Of a DNA stretch of 64,000 bases, positions 43,912-52,186 are shown in pieces. The translations under genes and the position numbers were made by a program. Numbering within the stretch: the stretch's first letter is position 1; every line of letters starts with the position of its first letter. Source of the stretch: Polyangiaceae bacterium. Its GTDB lineage: Bacteria > Myxococcota_A > Polyangia > Polyangiales > Polyangiaceae. Under the pieces are notes generated by a model. That model ran no database searches and was not told the origin of the DNA. It saw only the letters and a program-made list of their open reading frames with translations. The DNA lies in assembly GCA_016719945.1 (NCBI GenBank), contig JADJYE010000041.1, forward strand, positions 295,526-359,525, given 5' to 3'.

Positions 43912-44646
43912 ATGAACATGGTCTCGACCTCGACCGAAGAGGCGCACGCGGCGTCGAGCTTGCGAGAGCGGAAGGCAGCCGCGACCCGCGCAGCGATCGT
44001 CGACGCGCTATGGCGCCGGCTCGCGACGACGCAGCTCTCCGACATCGCGGTGGACGACCTCGCGCGCGAGGCTGGCGTCTCGCGCATGACGTTCTTCAAC
44101 TACTTCCCCACCAAAGAGCACGCCGTCGACTGGCTCATGATGGGCTTCCTGGCCGAGGTCGAGTCAGCGATCTCCGCCAAGGGGCTGCAGGGCGTCGCGG
44201 CGATCGAGGAGCTGTTCGGGATGATGGGAGACGCCTCGTCGGAGGGGCCGGCGCGGATGCGGCGCATCTACGCCTACTTCGCGTCCCGCCCAGCGGATCG
44301 ACCCCCCGCCGTCCCGAGCCGCGCAGACCTCGCCACCATGGGCCTCACGAAGGGCGGCGGCCCAGGCCCCGCGACCTTGGGGGGCATGTTGATGCGCTAC
44401 GTCGAGCAGGCTCAGCGCGCGGGCGAGCTGCTCGTGCCCGGCACGGCCTACGAGGTCGCGCACTTCCTTGGCTCGCTGGCGACCGGCGCCAGCGTGATCG
44501 GCTCGTCGAGCCCGGACACCGACTACAAGCGGCTCTTTCGCCGGCATGTGCGGCGCGCCCTCGGCCTGCTCGGCGCCCCCGGAGCCAGCGATCCCCCTCC
44601 CCCGAAGACGCCTTCTCGCTACCGAAAAGAAAGGTCCAAGCGATGA
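43912..44646 (+). CDS. TetR-family transcriptional regulator
   Basis: 244 residues from ATG 43912 (a second ATG lies at 43918). The helix-turn-helix is at about 20-70: RKAAATRAAIVDALWRRLA, VDDLAREAGVSRMTFFNYFPTKEHAVDWL. The C-terminal ligand domain is typical in length, with a basic tail. A palindrome overlaps its promoter, pointing to autorepression. Its stop overlaps the start of the PEP-utilising enzyme gene (ATGA), so the two form one transcript and the enzyme's substrate may be the inducer. Confidence 0.9.
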   Translation: MNMVSTSTEEAHAASSLRERKAAATRAAIVDALWRRLATTQLSDIAVDDLAREAGVSRMTFFNYFPTKEHAVDWLMMGFLAEVESAISAKGLQGVAAIEELFGMMGDASSEGPARMRRIYAYFASRPADRPPAVPSRADLATMGLTKGGGPGPATLGGMLMRYVEQAQRAGELLVPGTAYEVAHFLGSLATGASVIGSSSPDTDYKRLFRRHVRRALGLLGAPGASDPPPPKTPSRYRKERSKR

Positions 44647-47060
44647 CCCTGTCCCAGCTCGAGCCGTCTTCGTCAGGCGCTCCTCGCCCTCACGTGGTCG
44701 ACCTCTTCCAATCGGATGATCCGCGCGTGGTCGGCGGCAAGGCGGCGCCCCTCGCGCGCGCCGCCCGCGCCGGGCACAACGTCCCGCGCGGGGTCGTGAT
44801 CACCACCAGCGGCAAGCGAGCGGGCGGCGAGGCGCTGCAGAGCGCGCTGATGGACGCGCTCGCAGCGCTCGGGCCGGGACCCTACGCCGTGCGCTCGAGC
44901 GCCTTCGGGGACGACCGCCCCGCGCAGTCCTTCGCGGGGCCGCTCGCGACCCCCCTCGGTGTCAGCGCGGCCGACGTGCCCGCCGCGGTTCGCTTGTGTT
45001 GGGAGTCGGTCGAGGCCGCGAGGGCGCTGCGCTACTCGGGCGCCAAGCTCGCAGAGGTCGCGGTCATCGTTCAGCAGATGGTGCCGGCCGAGCTCGCCGG
45101 CGTGGCGTTCTCGGCCGACCCCCAGACGGGCGAGCGCGGGGTCACGGTGATCGAGGCGGTGCGGGGGCTGGGCGACAAGCTGGTGTCGGGCGCGGCCGAT
45201 CCCGAGGCGTGGAGGGTGAAGGGCCAGGCCTGTGAGGTCACACGTCGAGGTGCGAGCAGCGTGCTCTCGGACGCCCAGGCGCGCCGGGTCGCCGAGCTCG
45301 CGCGCGCGATGGAGTCACTGTTCGGTGCGCCCCAAGACGTCGAGTGGGCGCTGCAGGGCGAGGAGCTGTTCCTCCTGCAGTCTCGGCCGATCACGGCCCT
45401 GCCGGCGGCGCCGCGGCCCATCTCCATCGAGGTCCCGAAGGGCGGCTGGGACCGAGACGACCACCACGGCGTGCTCTCGCCCCTCGGTTGGGCGTGGTTC
45501 GCCGCGTACCCGAAGGCGATGGCAGCGGCCTTCAAGCGCATCGGCATGCCGATCGAGGACATGCGGGTCGCCAGGGTCGGCGGGCACCTCTACATGCAGA
45601 TGGTGATGGGCGGGGGCGACTCTCCGCGGCTGCCTCCCCGGTGGGTGTTGTGGCTCGCGGCGAGGCTCATGCCCTCGCTGCGACGCGCGAACCGCGAGGG
45701 CGCGCGCTTCCTCGACGAGGAGCTGTTCATGCACGCGGTCGACCGCTACGAGCGAGAGTGGAAGGCCGAGCTGCGCGCGGATATCGCCCGGCTCTTCGAG
45801 GACGACCCGACGGGCCTCTCCGACGACGCGCTGCTCGACCGGATCGACGCCTGCTTGGCGCTGACCTCGAAGGGCCTAGGCTACCACGCCGAGATCGGCG
45901 GCGCCTTCTTCGCCGCGGGCAAGCTGCTCCTGTTCGTCGAAGATCACCTGGGCTGGGACGCCTCGACGCTCTACTCGCTCATGGCTGGGAGCTCGCCGGC
46001 GACGACCGAGCTCCACGATCAGATCGAGGCGCTCGTGCGGGAGCACGCGGAGGAGTTCGAGGCGCAAGCAGAGCTGCCCCGGAGCTGGCCTGCGCTGTCG
46101 ATCGCGTGCCCACGCTTCGCCTCGGCGCTCGCGGCGTGGCTCGCGGACAACCGGCTGCGCATGCTCCACTACGACCCCAAGAACGCGATGCTGGGCGAAC
46201 GCCCGGACTACGTTCTGTCGATCGCGGAAGGAGTTGCACACGACCTGGGCGTGCGCGAGGCGGCACCAGCGCGCAACGATGGGCAGCGGGAGAGTCTGCT
46301 GACCGAGGCTCGGTCGCGGCTCTCGCCGGAGCTCTACGTTGAGCTGGAGCGTCTCGTCGGCGTGGCGCGGCGTGCCTACGCGTCGCGCGACGCCAACGGC
46401 GTCGAGACCGTCTCACGCCCGGCCGGGCTGTTGCGCCACTTCGTCCTCGAGCTCGGCAGGCGCCTCGAGCCGGTCATCGGGGACCGCCGGCACGCCGTGT
46501 ACCTCTACCCCGACGAGCATCGCCGGGCGCTCCGCCGCGAGCTCGACGACCTGAGTGGGCTGATCGAGCGCCGCCGCGGCGAGGAGACCTGGGCCCTCGC
46601 GAACCGCGGTCCGAAGCGGTACGGATCGCCCAAGCCTCCAAGCCCGCCGGCCGACGTGTTCCAGTCCGGCTTTGCGCGGATGATGAGGATCTTCGGCTGG
46701 ATGGAAGCTTGCGAGGCGACCCCCGAGGCGTCGGCCGACGGCGCGCTGCGAGGCGTCGGCGTCGGTCACCGCGTGGTGACGGGGCGCGCGCGCGTCGTCG
46801 GGGATCCCACCGAGCTCGTGAAGCTGAAGCACGGCGAGATCCTCGTGTGTCGCATCACGTCTCCCGAGTGGGCGGTCGGGCTCGGGCGCGTCGCCGCGAT
46901 CGTGACGAACGAAGGGGGTCAGCTCTCGCACCCGGCGATCATCGCGCGAGAGTTCGGGATCTCCGCGGTGCTCGGCGCCGCCGAGGCGACCGCGAGGATC
47001 AAGTCGGGCGACAGGCTCCGGGTCGACCCTGCCGCGGGTGAGGTCACCATCCTCCCCTGA
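44643..47060 (+). CDS. PEP-synthase-family phosphotransferase (rifampin phosphotransferase-like)
   Basis: 805 residues in three parts: an N-terminal PPDK/PEP-synthase ATP-binding domain (VVGGKAAPLARAARAGHNVP, YAVRSSAFGDD, QQMVPAELAGVAFSADP, QDVEWALQGEELFLLQSRPI); a long helical middle region (about 270-690); and a C-terminal swivelling His domain (TNEGGQLSHPAIIAREFGI, His as phosphate carrier). There is no PEP/pyruvate TIM barrel. This ATP-grasp/substrate/His order matches rifampin phosphotransferase rather than PEP synthase. A TetR gene coupled in front fits a drug- or metabolite-inactivating role. The true substrate is unknown. Confidence 0.85.
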   Translation: MTLSQLEPSSSGAPRPHVVDLFQSDDPRVVGGKAAPLARAARAGHNVPRGVVITTSGKRAGGEALQSALMDALAALGPGPYAVRSSAFGDDRPAQSFAGPLATPLGVSAADVPAAVRLCWESVEAARALRYSGAKLAEVAVIVQQMVPAELAGVAFSADPQTGERGVTVIEAVRGLGDKLVSGAADPEAWRVKGQACEVTRRGASSVLSDAQARRVAELARAMESLFGAPQDVEWALQGEELFLLQSRPITALPAAPRPISIEVPKGGWDRDDHHGVLSPLGWAWFAAYPKAMAAAFKRIGMPIEDMRVARVGGHLYMQMVMGGGDSPRLPPRWVLWLAARLMPSLRRANREGARFLDEELFMHAVDRYEREWKAELRADIARLFEDDPTGLSDDALLDRIDACLALTSKGLGYHAEIGGAFFAAGKLLLFVEDHLGWDASTLYSLMAGSSPATTELHDQIEALVREHAEEFEAQAELPRSWPALSIACPRFASALAAWLADNRLRMLHYDPKNAMLGERPDYVLSIAEGVAHDLGVREAAPARNDGQRESLLTEARSRLSPELYVELERLVGVARRAYASRDANGVETVSRPAGLLRHFVLELGRRLEPVIGDRRHAVYLYPDEHRRALRRELDDLSGLIERRRGEETWALANRGPKRYGSPKPPSPPADVFQSGFARMMRIFGWMEACEATPEASADGALRGVGVGHRVVTGRARVVGDPTELVKLKHGEILVCRITSPEWAVGLGRVAAIVTNEGGQLSHPAIIAREFGISAVLGAAEATARIKSGDRLRVDPAAGEVTILP

Positions 47061-47108
47061 GCGCGCGAGGCTCGCGGAGCCGACGGGCGCGGCGTACCAT
47101 CCCCGCCC

Positions 47109-47444
47109 GTGCGTGCCCTGGTCGGGCTCAGTCTGGTCCTCATCGCCCTCGGCGGGTGCGCCTCGGCGCCTCCACCTTTGACGATCGAGGAGAACGAGTC
47201 GAGCCCGATCGCGGGTCGCGGAGTCGGCCTCGGGCCGATCACCAGCCGCGCCCGCTTCAAGCAGGGCAAGCGCGTGACGGTCGTGCTGGCCACGCTGTTC
47301 ATCGACGAGCGCTCGGCGATCCGCAAGCAAGAGGTCGAGGTGGGCGACGACTTTCTCGTCGGCTCCGAGCGCTGGATCGTGGAGCAGATCGTCCCGGGCG
47401 GCGCCACCTCTCGCGGCGCCGTGGTGATCCGGCGCGCGCCCTGA
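47109..47444 (+). CDS. Small hypothetical lipoprotein
   Basis: 111 residues from GTG 47109, with a clear lipoprotein signal (SLVLIALGGC). The mature part is beta-rich and charged (VTVVLATLFIDERSAIRKQEVEVGDDFLVG), with no recognised family. It follows the phosphotransferase gene by 48 bp and converges with the aminoacylase gene. Confidence 0.65.
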   Translation: MRALVGLSLVLIALGGCASAPPPLTIEENESSPIAGRGVGLGPITSRARFKQGKRVTVVLATLFIDERSAIRKQEVEVGDDFLVGSERWIVEQIVPGGATSRGAVVIRRAP

Positions 47445-47464
47445 GTCAGAAGGTGAGCGGAGCG

Positions 47465-49147
47465 TCAGGGGGGCAACGGAGCGCTGACGGACCGAGCGGC
47501 GCCCGAGCGCAGGCGCACAGCCTTCGAGCTCAGGGCGGGCAAGAACGTCCCGAAGCCGCGCTCGGCGCCGAGCTCGGGCACGACCCGGCCCGCCTCGAAC
47601 GTGTCGACGATCGCGAGGTCGGCGCGGTCGCCGACGCGGAGCTTGCCCGCGTCGACGCCGAGCCAATCGCCGATCTCCCCGCTGAGCCTCCAGACCGCCT
47701 TCTCCATCGGCATGATGGGGCGGCCGCGCCGCTCGGCGTCCCGCACGAGCTTCAACATCCGGAGCGGAAAGCTGTAAAACGCCATGTTCCGGATGTGCGC
47801 GCCTGCGTCCGAGAAGCCGACGAGCGCCCCCGGCTCGCTCACCATGCGCGCGACCTCGTCGGGGCGGTGGTTCGCGATCACCGTCTTCCAGCGCAGCTCT
47901 TTGCCATAGCTGACGACGAGATCGAGGAAGCCGTCGACCGGGTGCACGCCGCGCGCGTCGGCGACGGCGCCGATGCTCTTGCCCACGAGGCTCGCGTCCG
48001 GGCAGCCGACGATCAGCGCGTCGTGAAAGTCTCGCTGCCAGACCCGCGGCGAGAACCGCCGCTCGTAGTCACGCCGGAAGCGACGCCGGTACGCCTCGTC
48101 GCGTAGCAGCGCGTTGCGGCTCAGCTCGTCGGCGAGGTGGAGCGCCGCCTCACCGGCGCCGAACTCCTCGAACACGACCAGATCGATCCCGTCGGCGTGG
48201 ACCTCGAAGGGCACCGGCAGCGTCTGCCAGCGGAGGTCGCCCCCGAGCGCCTCGTTGACCAGCCTGGTCAGCCCGCCGAGCACGCGGTGCAGCCCTGGCG
48301 AGCTCTTCGCGTCGGCCAGCGTGATGAGCGTGGTCTTGAGCGGTCGCCCGCCGAGGCGCGGCAGGCTCTCCAGAAGGAACAGCAGCGCGTTGACCTTGGT
48401 CGTGATGTTCGGCGCGCTCTGGAGGATGGCGCCTCGCCGGCGCAGCCTCGCGTGCAAGCGGCGATATTCGCCCCACGAGGCGTAGGTCGACGGCAGCGCG
48501 TACGAGCGATAGCGATCGCCGTCGAGCTTGTCCCACGGGTTGGTCATCGTCGACAGGCCGAGCAGCCCCGCGTCGAGGGCCTCGTCGAGCCAGCGCTCCA
48601 TCGCAGCGAGCTCCGCCTCGCTCGGGACCACGTTGGCGTCGAGCGCGCGGCCGAGGCCGAGCACACGCGTGCGCAGATCCGAGTGCCCGAGGAAGGACAT
48701 CACGTTGGGCCCGAGGGGCGCTTTCGCGAGGTGCTCGACGTAGCCGGCCGGCGTGCTCCAGGTCTTGTCGCGGGTGAGGAGCGGCAGGACGTGCTCCCGC
48801 GGGATGGCCTCCACCCGGGTGAACAGGTCGGAGCAGTCCTCCGGGGCCGAGAGGATGGTGCTGATCGAGCAGGAGCCGACGGCGACCGAGGTGACGCCGT
48901 GACGGACAGACTCGGACAGCGAAGGGGCCGCGAGCAGCTCGGCGTCGTAGTGGGTGTGCAGATCGATGAAGCCGGGCACGACCCAGGCGCCCGCGGCGTC
49001 GATGACGCGCGCGCCCGCGGCGTCGAGCGGCCGCTCGGAGACCTCCACCACGCGGCCCGCTCGCAGCCCGAGGTCTCGCCGCTGGGGCGGCGTCCCCGTG
49101 CCGTCGAAGTGCAGCCCCCCTCGAATGACGACGTCGAGCGAGCTCAC
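47465..49147 (-). CDS. N-acyl-D-amino-acid deacylase (D-aminoacylase) family amidohydrolase
   Basis: 560 residues. It is an amidohydrolase-superfamily protein with an N-terminal beta domain (DVVIRGGLHFDGTGTPPQRRDLG), the metal-binding start of the barrel (VVPGFIDLHTHYDAEL), SVAVGSCSIS where a metal-ligand Cys/Ser is expected, VIANHRPDEVARM, and the late metal Asp in GALVGFSDAGAHIR. The closing beta domain has LRVGDRADLAIVD. The substrate class is N-acyl-D-amino acids or similar. Its start overlaps the stop of the upstream lipoprotein gene, forming a pair. Confidence 0.88.
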   Translation of the reverse strand: MSSLDVVIRGGLHFDGTGTPPQRRDLGLRAGRVVEVSERPLDAAGARVIDAAGAWVVPGFIDLHTHYDAELLAAPSLSESVRHGVTSVAVGSCSISTILSAPEDCSDLFTRVEAIPREHVLPLLTRDKTWSTPAGYVEHLAKAPLGPNVMSFLGHSDLRTRVLGLGRALDANVVPSEAELAAMERWLDEALDAGLLGLSTMTNPWDKLDGDRYRSYALPSTYASWGEYRRLHARLRRRGAILQSAPNITTKVNALLFLLESLPRLGGRPLKTTLITLADAKSSPGLHRVLGGLTRLVNEALGGDLRWQTLPVPFEVHADGIDLVVFEEFGAGEAALHLADELSRNALLRDEAYRRRFRRDYERRFSPRVWQRDFHDALIVGCPDASLVGKSIGAVADARGVHPVDGFLDLVVSYGKELRWKTVIANHRPDEVARMVSEPGALVGFSDAGAHIRNMAFYSFPLRMLKLVRDAERRGRPIMPMEKAVWRLSGEIGDWLGVDAGKLRVGDRADLAIVDTFEAGRVVPELGAERGFGTFLPALSSKAVRLRSGAARSVSAPLPP

Positions 49148-50331
49148 CGCGACGCGCGCTTCTTGGGGGCGGGCGCGGGCTTGGGCTCGGGCGAGAACTC
49201 CTTGTCGAGCATGTACAGGAGCAGCACCGCCATCGAGTCTTGGTCGACGTCGGTCGTGTTGTTGTAGACGCTCACCAGCTCGTACTCGTGGTCCTTGAAG
49301 ACCGGGATGCCCTCGACGCTCGAGAACGAGTCGACGTGCTCGAGGCCGATCTTTCCGCCGAGCTGGCGCGTCTTTGCCTCGTAGACCGTCGTGCCGGTCG
49401 TGAGGTCGACCAGCTTGAGGCTCTCGGCGAACGGGTGCAGGTGGACCGCGATGTGATGGATCGTCGTGTCGAACGGCAACGACATCATGGTCGTCACGCG
49501 CGTCTTGCTGACCTCGCGCCCCGGCTTGACGATCCAGTGTCCGGTGAACTCCTTGCCGTGCTGGTCGACGTACTCACCGTTGCTCGCGGCCTTGCCCATC
49601 GTGCACGCCGAGCCCTCGTGCTTCGGCTTCTCCTCGCCGAAGACGCCGTGATCGCCCTTCAACAGGTGGAGGCCGTACACGCCAGCCATGAACAGCGGCT
49701 TCATGGGCTTCACCCCGTCGGGGACCACCGACATCTCGACGTGGTGGCGGACCTGCATGGGCTCGCCGTGGTGGTTCAGGTTGAGCACCTGCGTCGTCAG
49801 ATCGATCTTCTGGTCGGTGCGCACGGGGATGCCGAAGCCCGGCGGCAGCTGCACGTCGAGCTGACCCTGCGACAGCGTGAAGAGCCGACCGCTCGTCGAG
49901 AGCGCGTGCCCATAGATCTTCTCGTGCTCGATCGGGTCGACGTCGAGGTTCGAGTGGCACATGTACTCCGGCGGGACGAGCGTCTCGCCGTCGGCGCCGA
50001 CCATCGTCGCCTTGAGGCCGGTCAGCCACGCGATGCCCGCGGGGGCGGTCTCCTCCTTCAGGTGGATGCGCTGCTGGCTCTGCGGGCCCATCATCGAGCG
50101 GTAGATCTTGTCGATGGTGTAGACCGGGGAGAGCGCGTCGACGCCGGCCGGGGTGCGCGTGACGCGCGGCTCGGGCGGGGGCTTCGGGGGGGCGGGCGGG
50201 GGCGCGGCGCTGGCCGCCGCGGGCTCGCCGGACGCGCTAGCGACAGGGCCAGCGTCGTTCGGGCTCGAGCAAGACGCGAGGAGCGACGAGACCACGAGGG
50301 CCGCGAAGGCGCTGAGCACGGGGCGGGGCAT
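49144..50331 (-). CDS. Lipoprotein, possibly PHM-like copper protein
   Basis: 395 residues from ATG 50331: lipoprotein signal (SSLLASC), Pro/Ala-rich linker, then a domain with several potential metal-ligand clusters: MCHSNLDVDPIEHEKIYGH, LNLNHHGEPMQVRHHVEM, HHIAVHLHPFAES and VDQDSMAVLLLYML. The His-x-His plus late Met pattern recalls the copper domains of type II ascorbate-dependent monooxygenases, but this is a loose resemblance and could be wrong. It ends in a Pro/Lys/Ala tail and is coupled to the downstream aminoacylase gene by a four-base overlap. Confidence 0.7.
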   Translation of the reverse strand: MPRPVLSAFAALVVSSLLASCSSPNDAGPVASASGEPAAASAAPPPAPPKPPPEPRVTRTPAGVDALSPVYTIDKIYRSMMGPQSQQRIHLKEETAPAGIAWLTGLKATMVGADGETLVPPEYMCHSNLDVDPIEHEKIYGHALSTSGRLFTLSQGQLDVQLPPGFGIPVRTDQKIDLTTQVLNLNHHGEPMQVRHHVEMSVVPDGVKPMKPLFMAGVYGLHLLKGDHGVFGEEKPKHEGSACTMGKAASNGEYVDQHGKEFTGHWIVKPGREVSKTRVTTMMSLPFDTTIHHIAVHLHPFAESLKLVDLTTGTTVYEAKTRQLGGKIGLEHVDSFSSVEGIPVFKDHEYELVSVYNNTTDVDQDSMAVLLLYMLDKEFSPEPKPAPAPKKRASR

Positions 50332-50383
50332 GGCGGGCGATGATCGCACGCGGCGCCAGCGCGCGCCAGACGAGGCGGGCCGG

Positions 50384-50698
50384 TCAGTCGGGCGGATCTT
50401 GCACGAGCACGAAGGGCTGAACCACGATCGCGACCCAGGTCCGCTTGCCCGCCTTGGGCCACGAGCTGCGCTCGTCCAGCGTGGGCTTGCGCAGCTCACC
50501 GGCGTCGATCCAGGCGCGCACGCGGTCCACGTCGTCCATCGCGACGGCCACCCCGCACTCGAGCAGCGACACAGTGGGAGCGACGATGAAGATGGCGTCG
50601 CGCTCGAGGTGCTCGGCGAGGACCTCGAAAGGGACGGGCCCGGCGAGGCTCGAGAGCCGCACGCGGATCGCCTCTTCGACCGACATCGGACCGCTCAT
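50384..50698 (-). CDS. DUF2288-family protein
   Basis: 104 residues from ATG 50698 (another ATG lies three codons upstream). The pattern fits DUF2288: EVLAEHLERDAIFIVAPTVS, LLECGVAVAMDDVDRVRAWI, DAGELRKPT and the C-terminal VAIVVQPFVLVQD. It is a small cytoplasmic protein of unknown role. It diverges from the next gene by about 80 bp. Confidence 0.8.
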   Translation of the reverse strand: MSGPMSVEEAIRVRLSSLAGPVPFEVLAEHLERDAIFIVAPTVSLLECGVAVAMDDVDRVRAWIDAGELRKPTLDERSSWPKAGKRTWVAIVVQPFVLVQDPPD

Positions 50699-50775
50699 CC
50701 GCCCCATCTTGCCACGGCGCTCGGGCCCGGGGCACGCGTGATAAAAGGGAGGGGAGCGCCGGGCTGCGGCGAGCG

Positions 50776-51282
50776 ATGACCATGACCGAAGACAGCCACA
50801 AGATCGTGATCGAAGGGTGCACCTACGAGGTGTCGCCAGCGGGCACCGACCGCTACGCCGTCGCGGACGAGTTCGGCACGCCGATGGGCTACTTCGAGAT
50901 CCGCGGCAAGTTCGTCGTCCCGGACGAGTACGGCACCGGAACGCACTCGGTCCGCGACGTGGGCAAGCTGTTCCGCGAGCACCTCGAGGGGCGGCCCAAG
51001 ACGCGGAAGCTGTGCAGACAGGTCTGCCAGGTCGTGAGCTTCGACGCCGTGACGGAAGATGACCTGCCCAAGATCGACCGCTACCGAAAATGGCTCAAGA
51101 CGCAGCCGGGGCTCAAGGCAGCGTTCTTCGTGCGCGACCCCGAGTCGGGCAAGGGCCGCTCGGTCCGCGTATGGTCGACGAAGGAGCGCATGGCGACCTT
51201 CGCGGCGCTCACGGCCCCCGAGGGCGCCGCCGAGCCAGCGTCTTCGGGGACCGAAGTGACGCCGTTGATCGAAGATATGTGA
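50776..51282 (+). CDS. Hypothetical cytoplasmic protein
   Basis: 168 residues from ATG 50776 (a second ATG is two codons on). The N-terminal half is beta-rich (KIVIEGCTYEVSPAGTDRYAV, GYFEIRGKFVVPDEYG). Two close Cys lie in KLCRQVCQVV, and the C-terminal half is helical. I recognise no family. It is the last ordinary gene before the repeat and IS island, whose first 73-bp repeat begins six bases after its stop. Confidence 0.65.
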   Translation: MTMTEDSHKIVIEGCTYEVSPAGTDRYAVADEFGTPMGYFEIRGKFVVPDEYGTGTHSVRDVGKLFREHLEGRPKTRKLCRQVCQVVSFDAVTEDDLPKIDRYRKWLKTQPGLKAAFFVRDPESGKGRSVRVWSTKERMATFAALTAPEGAAEPASSGTEVTPLIEDM

Positions 51283-51287
51283 TTAGG

Positions 51288-51505
51288 TGCCCCCACGCGC
51301 CGGTGCTCGGGGCGATGCCCCTGCGCGCCGTCGAGCTCCCCCCGATTCGTCCTCGGATGATGCCCCCACGCGCCGGTGCTCGGGGCGTTGCCCCTGCGCG
51401 CCGTCGAGCTCCCCCCGATTCGTCCTCGGATGATGCCCCCACGCGCCGGTGCTCGGGGCGATGCCCCTGCGCGCCGTCGAGCTCCCCCCGATTCGTCCTC
51501 GGCGC
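51288..51505 (+). repeat. Three tandem 73-bp repeats
   Basis: Copies start at 51288, 51361 and 51434 (period 73 bp) and are almost identical; the middle one has T for A in GGGGCGATG. Each reads from TGCCCCCACGCGCCGGTGC to CCGATTCGTCCTCGG. The last copy runs into a palindrome (GGCGC-TATC-GCGCC, 51501-51514) with outer GATTCG/CGAAT arms. There are no variable spacers and no ORF in keeping with a gene. Confidence 0.9.
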
Positions 51506-52186
51506 TATCGCGCCTGCGGGCGAATGGGAAGCTACGGTGGTGCTGCGCTGGCCTTGCATGCAGGTTGGCGGGCGCCCCTTGAGCCGTGGCTACCCGAATG
51601 CGACAGCTAGGGGGGACCTTGCGCCAAGGGGTGCCCTCGCTGTCGCCGGCATGATGGGTGGCCCAGTCGAAAAGCGCGCGAATCATGAGAACGTGACGCC
51701 CATTGGGTGCGTCATGGCGCGAGACGGCGACAGCTAGGGGGGACCTTGCGCCAAGGGGTGCCCTCGCTGTCGCCGACAGGTCGACCACCCCGAGACCGCC
51801 CGCCTGCGCGCCGTCGAGCTCCCCCCGATTCGTCCTCGGATGATGCCCCCACGCGCCGGTGCTCGGGGCGATGCCCCTGCGCGCCGTCGAGCTCCCCCCG
51901 ATTCGTCCTCGGCGCTATCGCGCCTGCGGGCTTGAAGGTGCCCCCACGCGCGGTGCTCGGGGCGTTGCCCCTGCGCGCCGTCGAGCTCCCCCCGATTCGT
52001 CCTCGGATGATGCCCCCACGCGCCGGTGCTCGGGGCGATGCCCCTGCGCGCCGTCGAGCTCCCCCCGATTCGTCCTCGGCGCTATCGCGCCTGCGGGCGA
52101 ATGGGGGAGCTTACGTAGGTGCTGCGCTGGCCTTGCATGCAGGTTGGCGGGCGCCCCTTGAGCCGTGGCTACCCGAATGCGACAGC
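51506..52186. repeat. Mosaic of repeated blocks up to the IS630 insertion
   Basis: No gene is supported. The block at 51515-51606 (from GCGAATGGG to GCGACAGCTAG) recurs at 52094-52189. The block starting CTAGGGGGGACC occurs at 51607 and 51735 and again past the IS elements. More 73-bp-type units lie at 51841, 51941 and 52012. The mosaic looks like a duplicated unit of about 550-600 bp, the second copy of which was broken by insertion sequences. Confidence 0.8.

Noticed and set aside
44643..47060. Ordinary phosphoenolpyruvate synthase
   Set aside because: The C-terminal PEP/pyruvate-binding barrel is missing and a long helical domain lies between the ATP-binding and His domains.
51288..51505. 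CRISPR array
   Set aside because: The 73-bp copies are contiguous and have no unique spacers; no cas gene is nearby.
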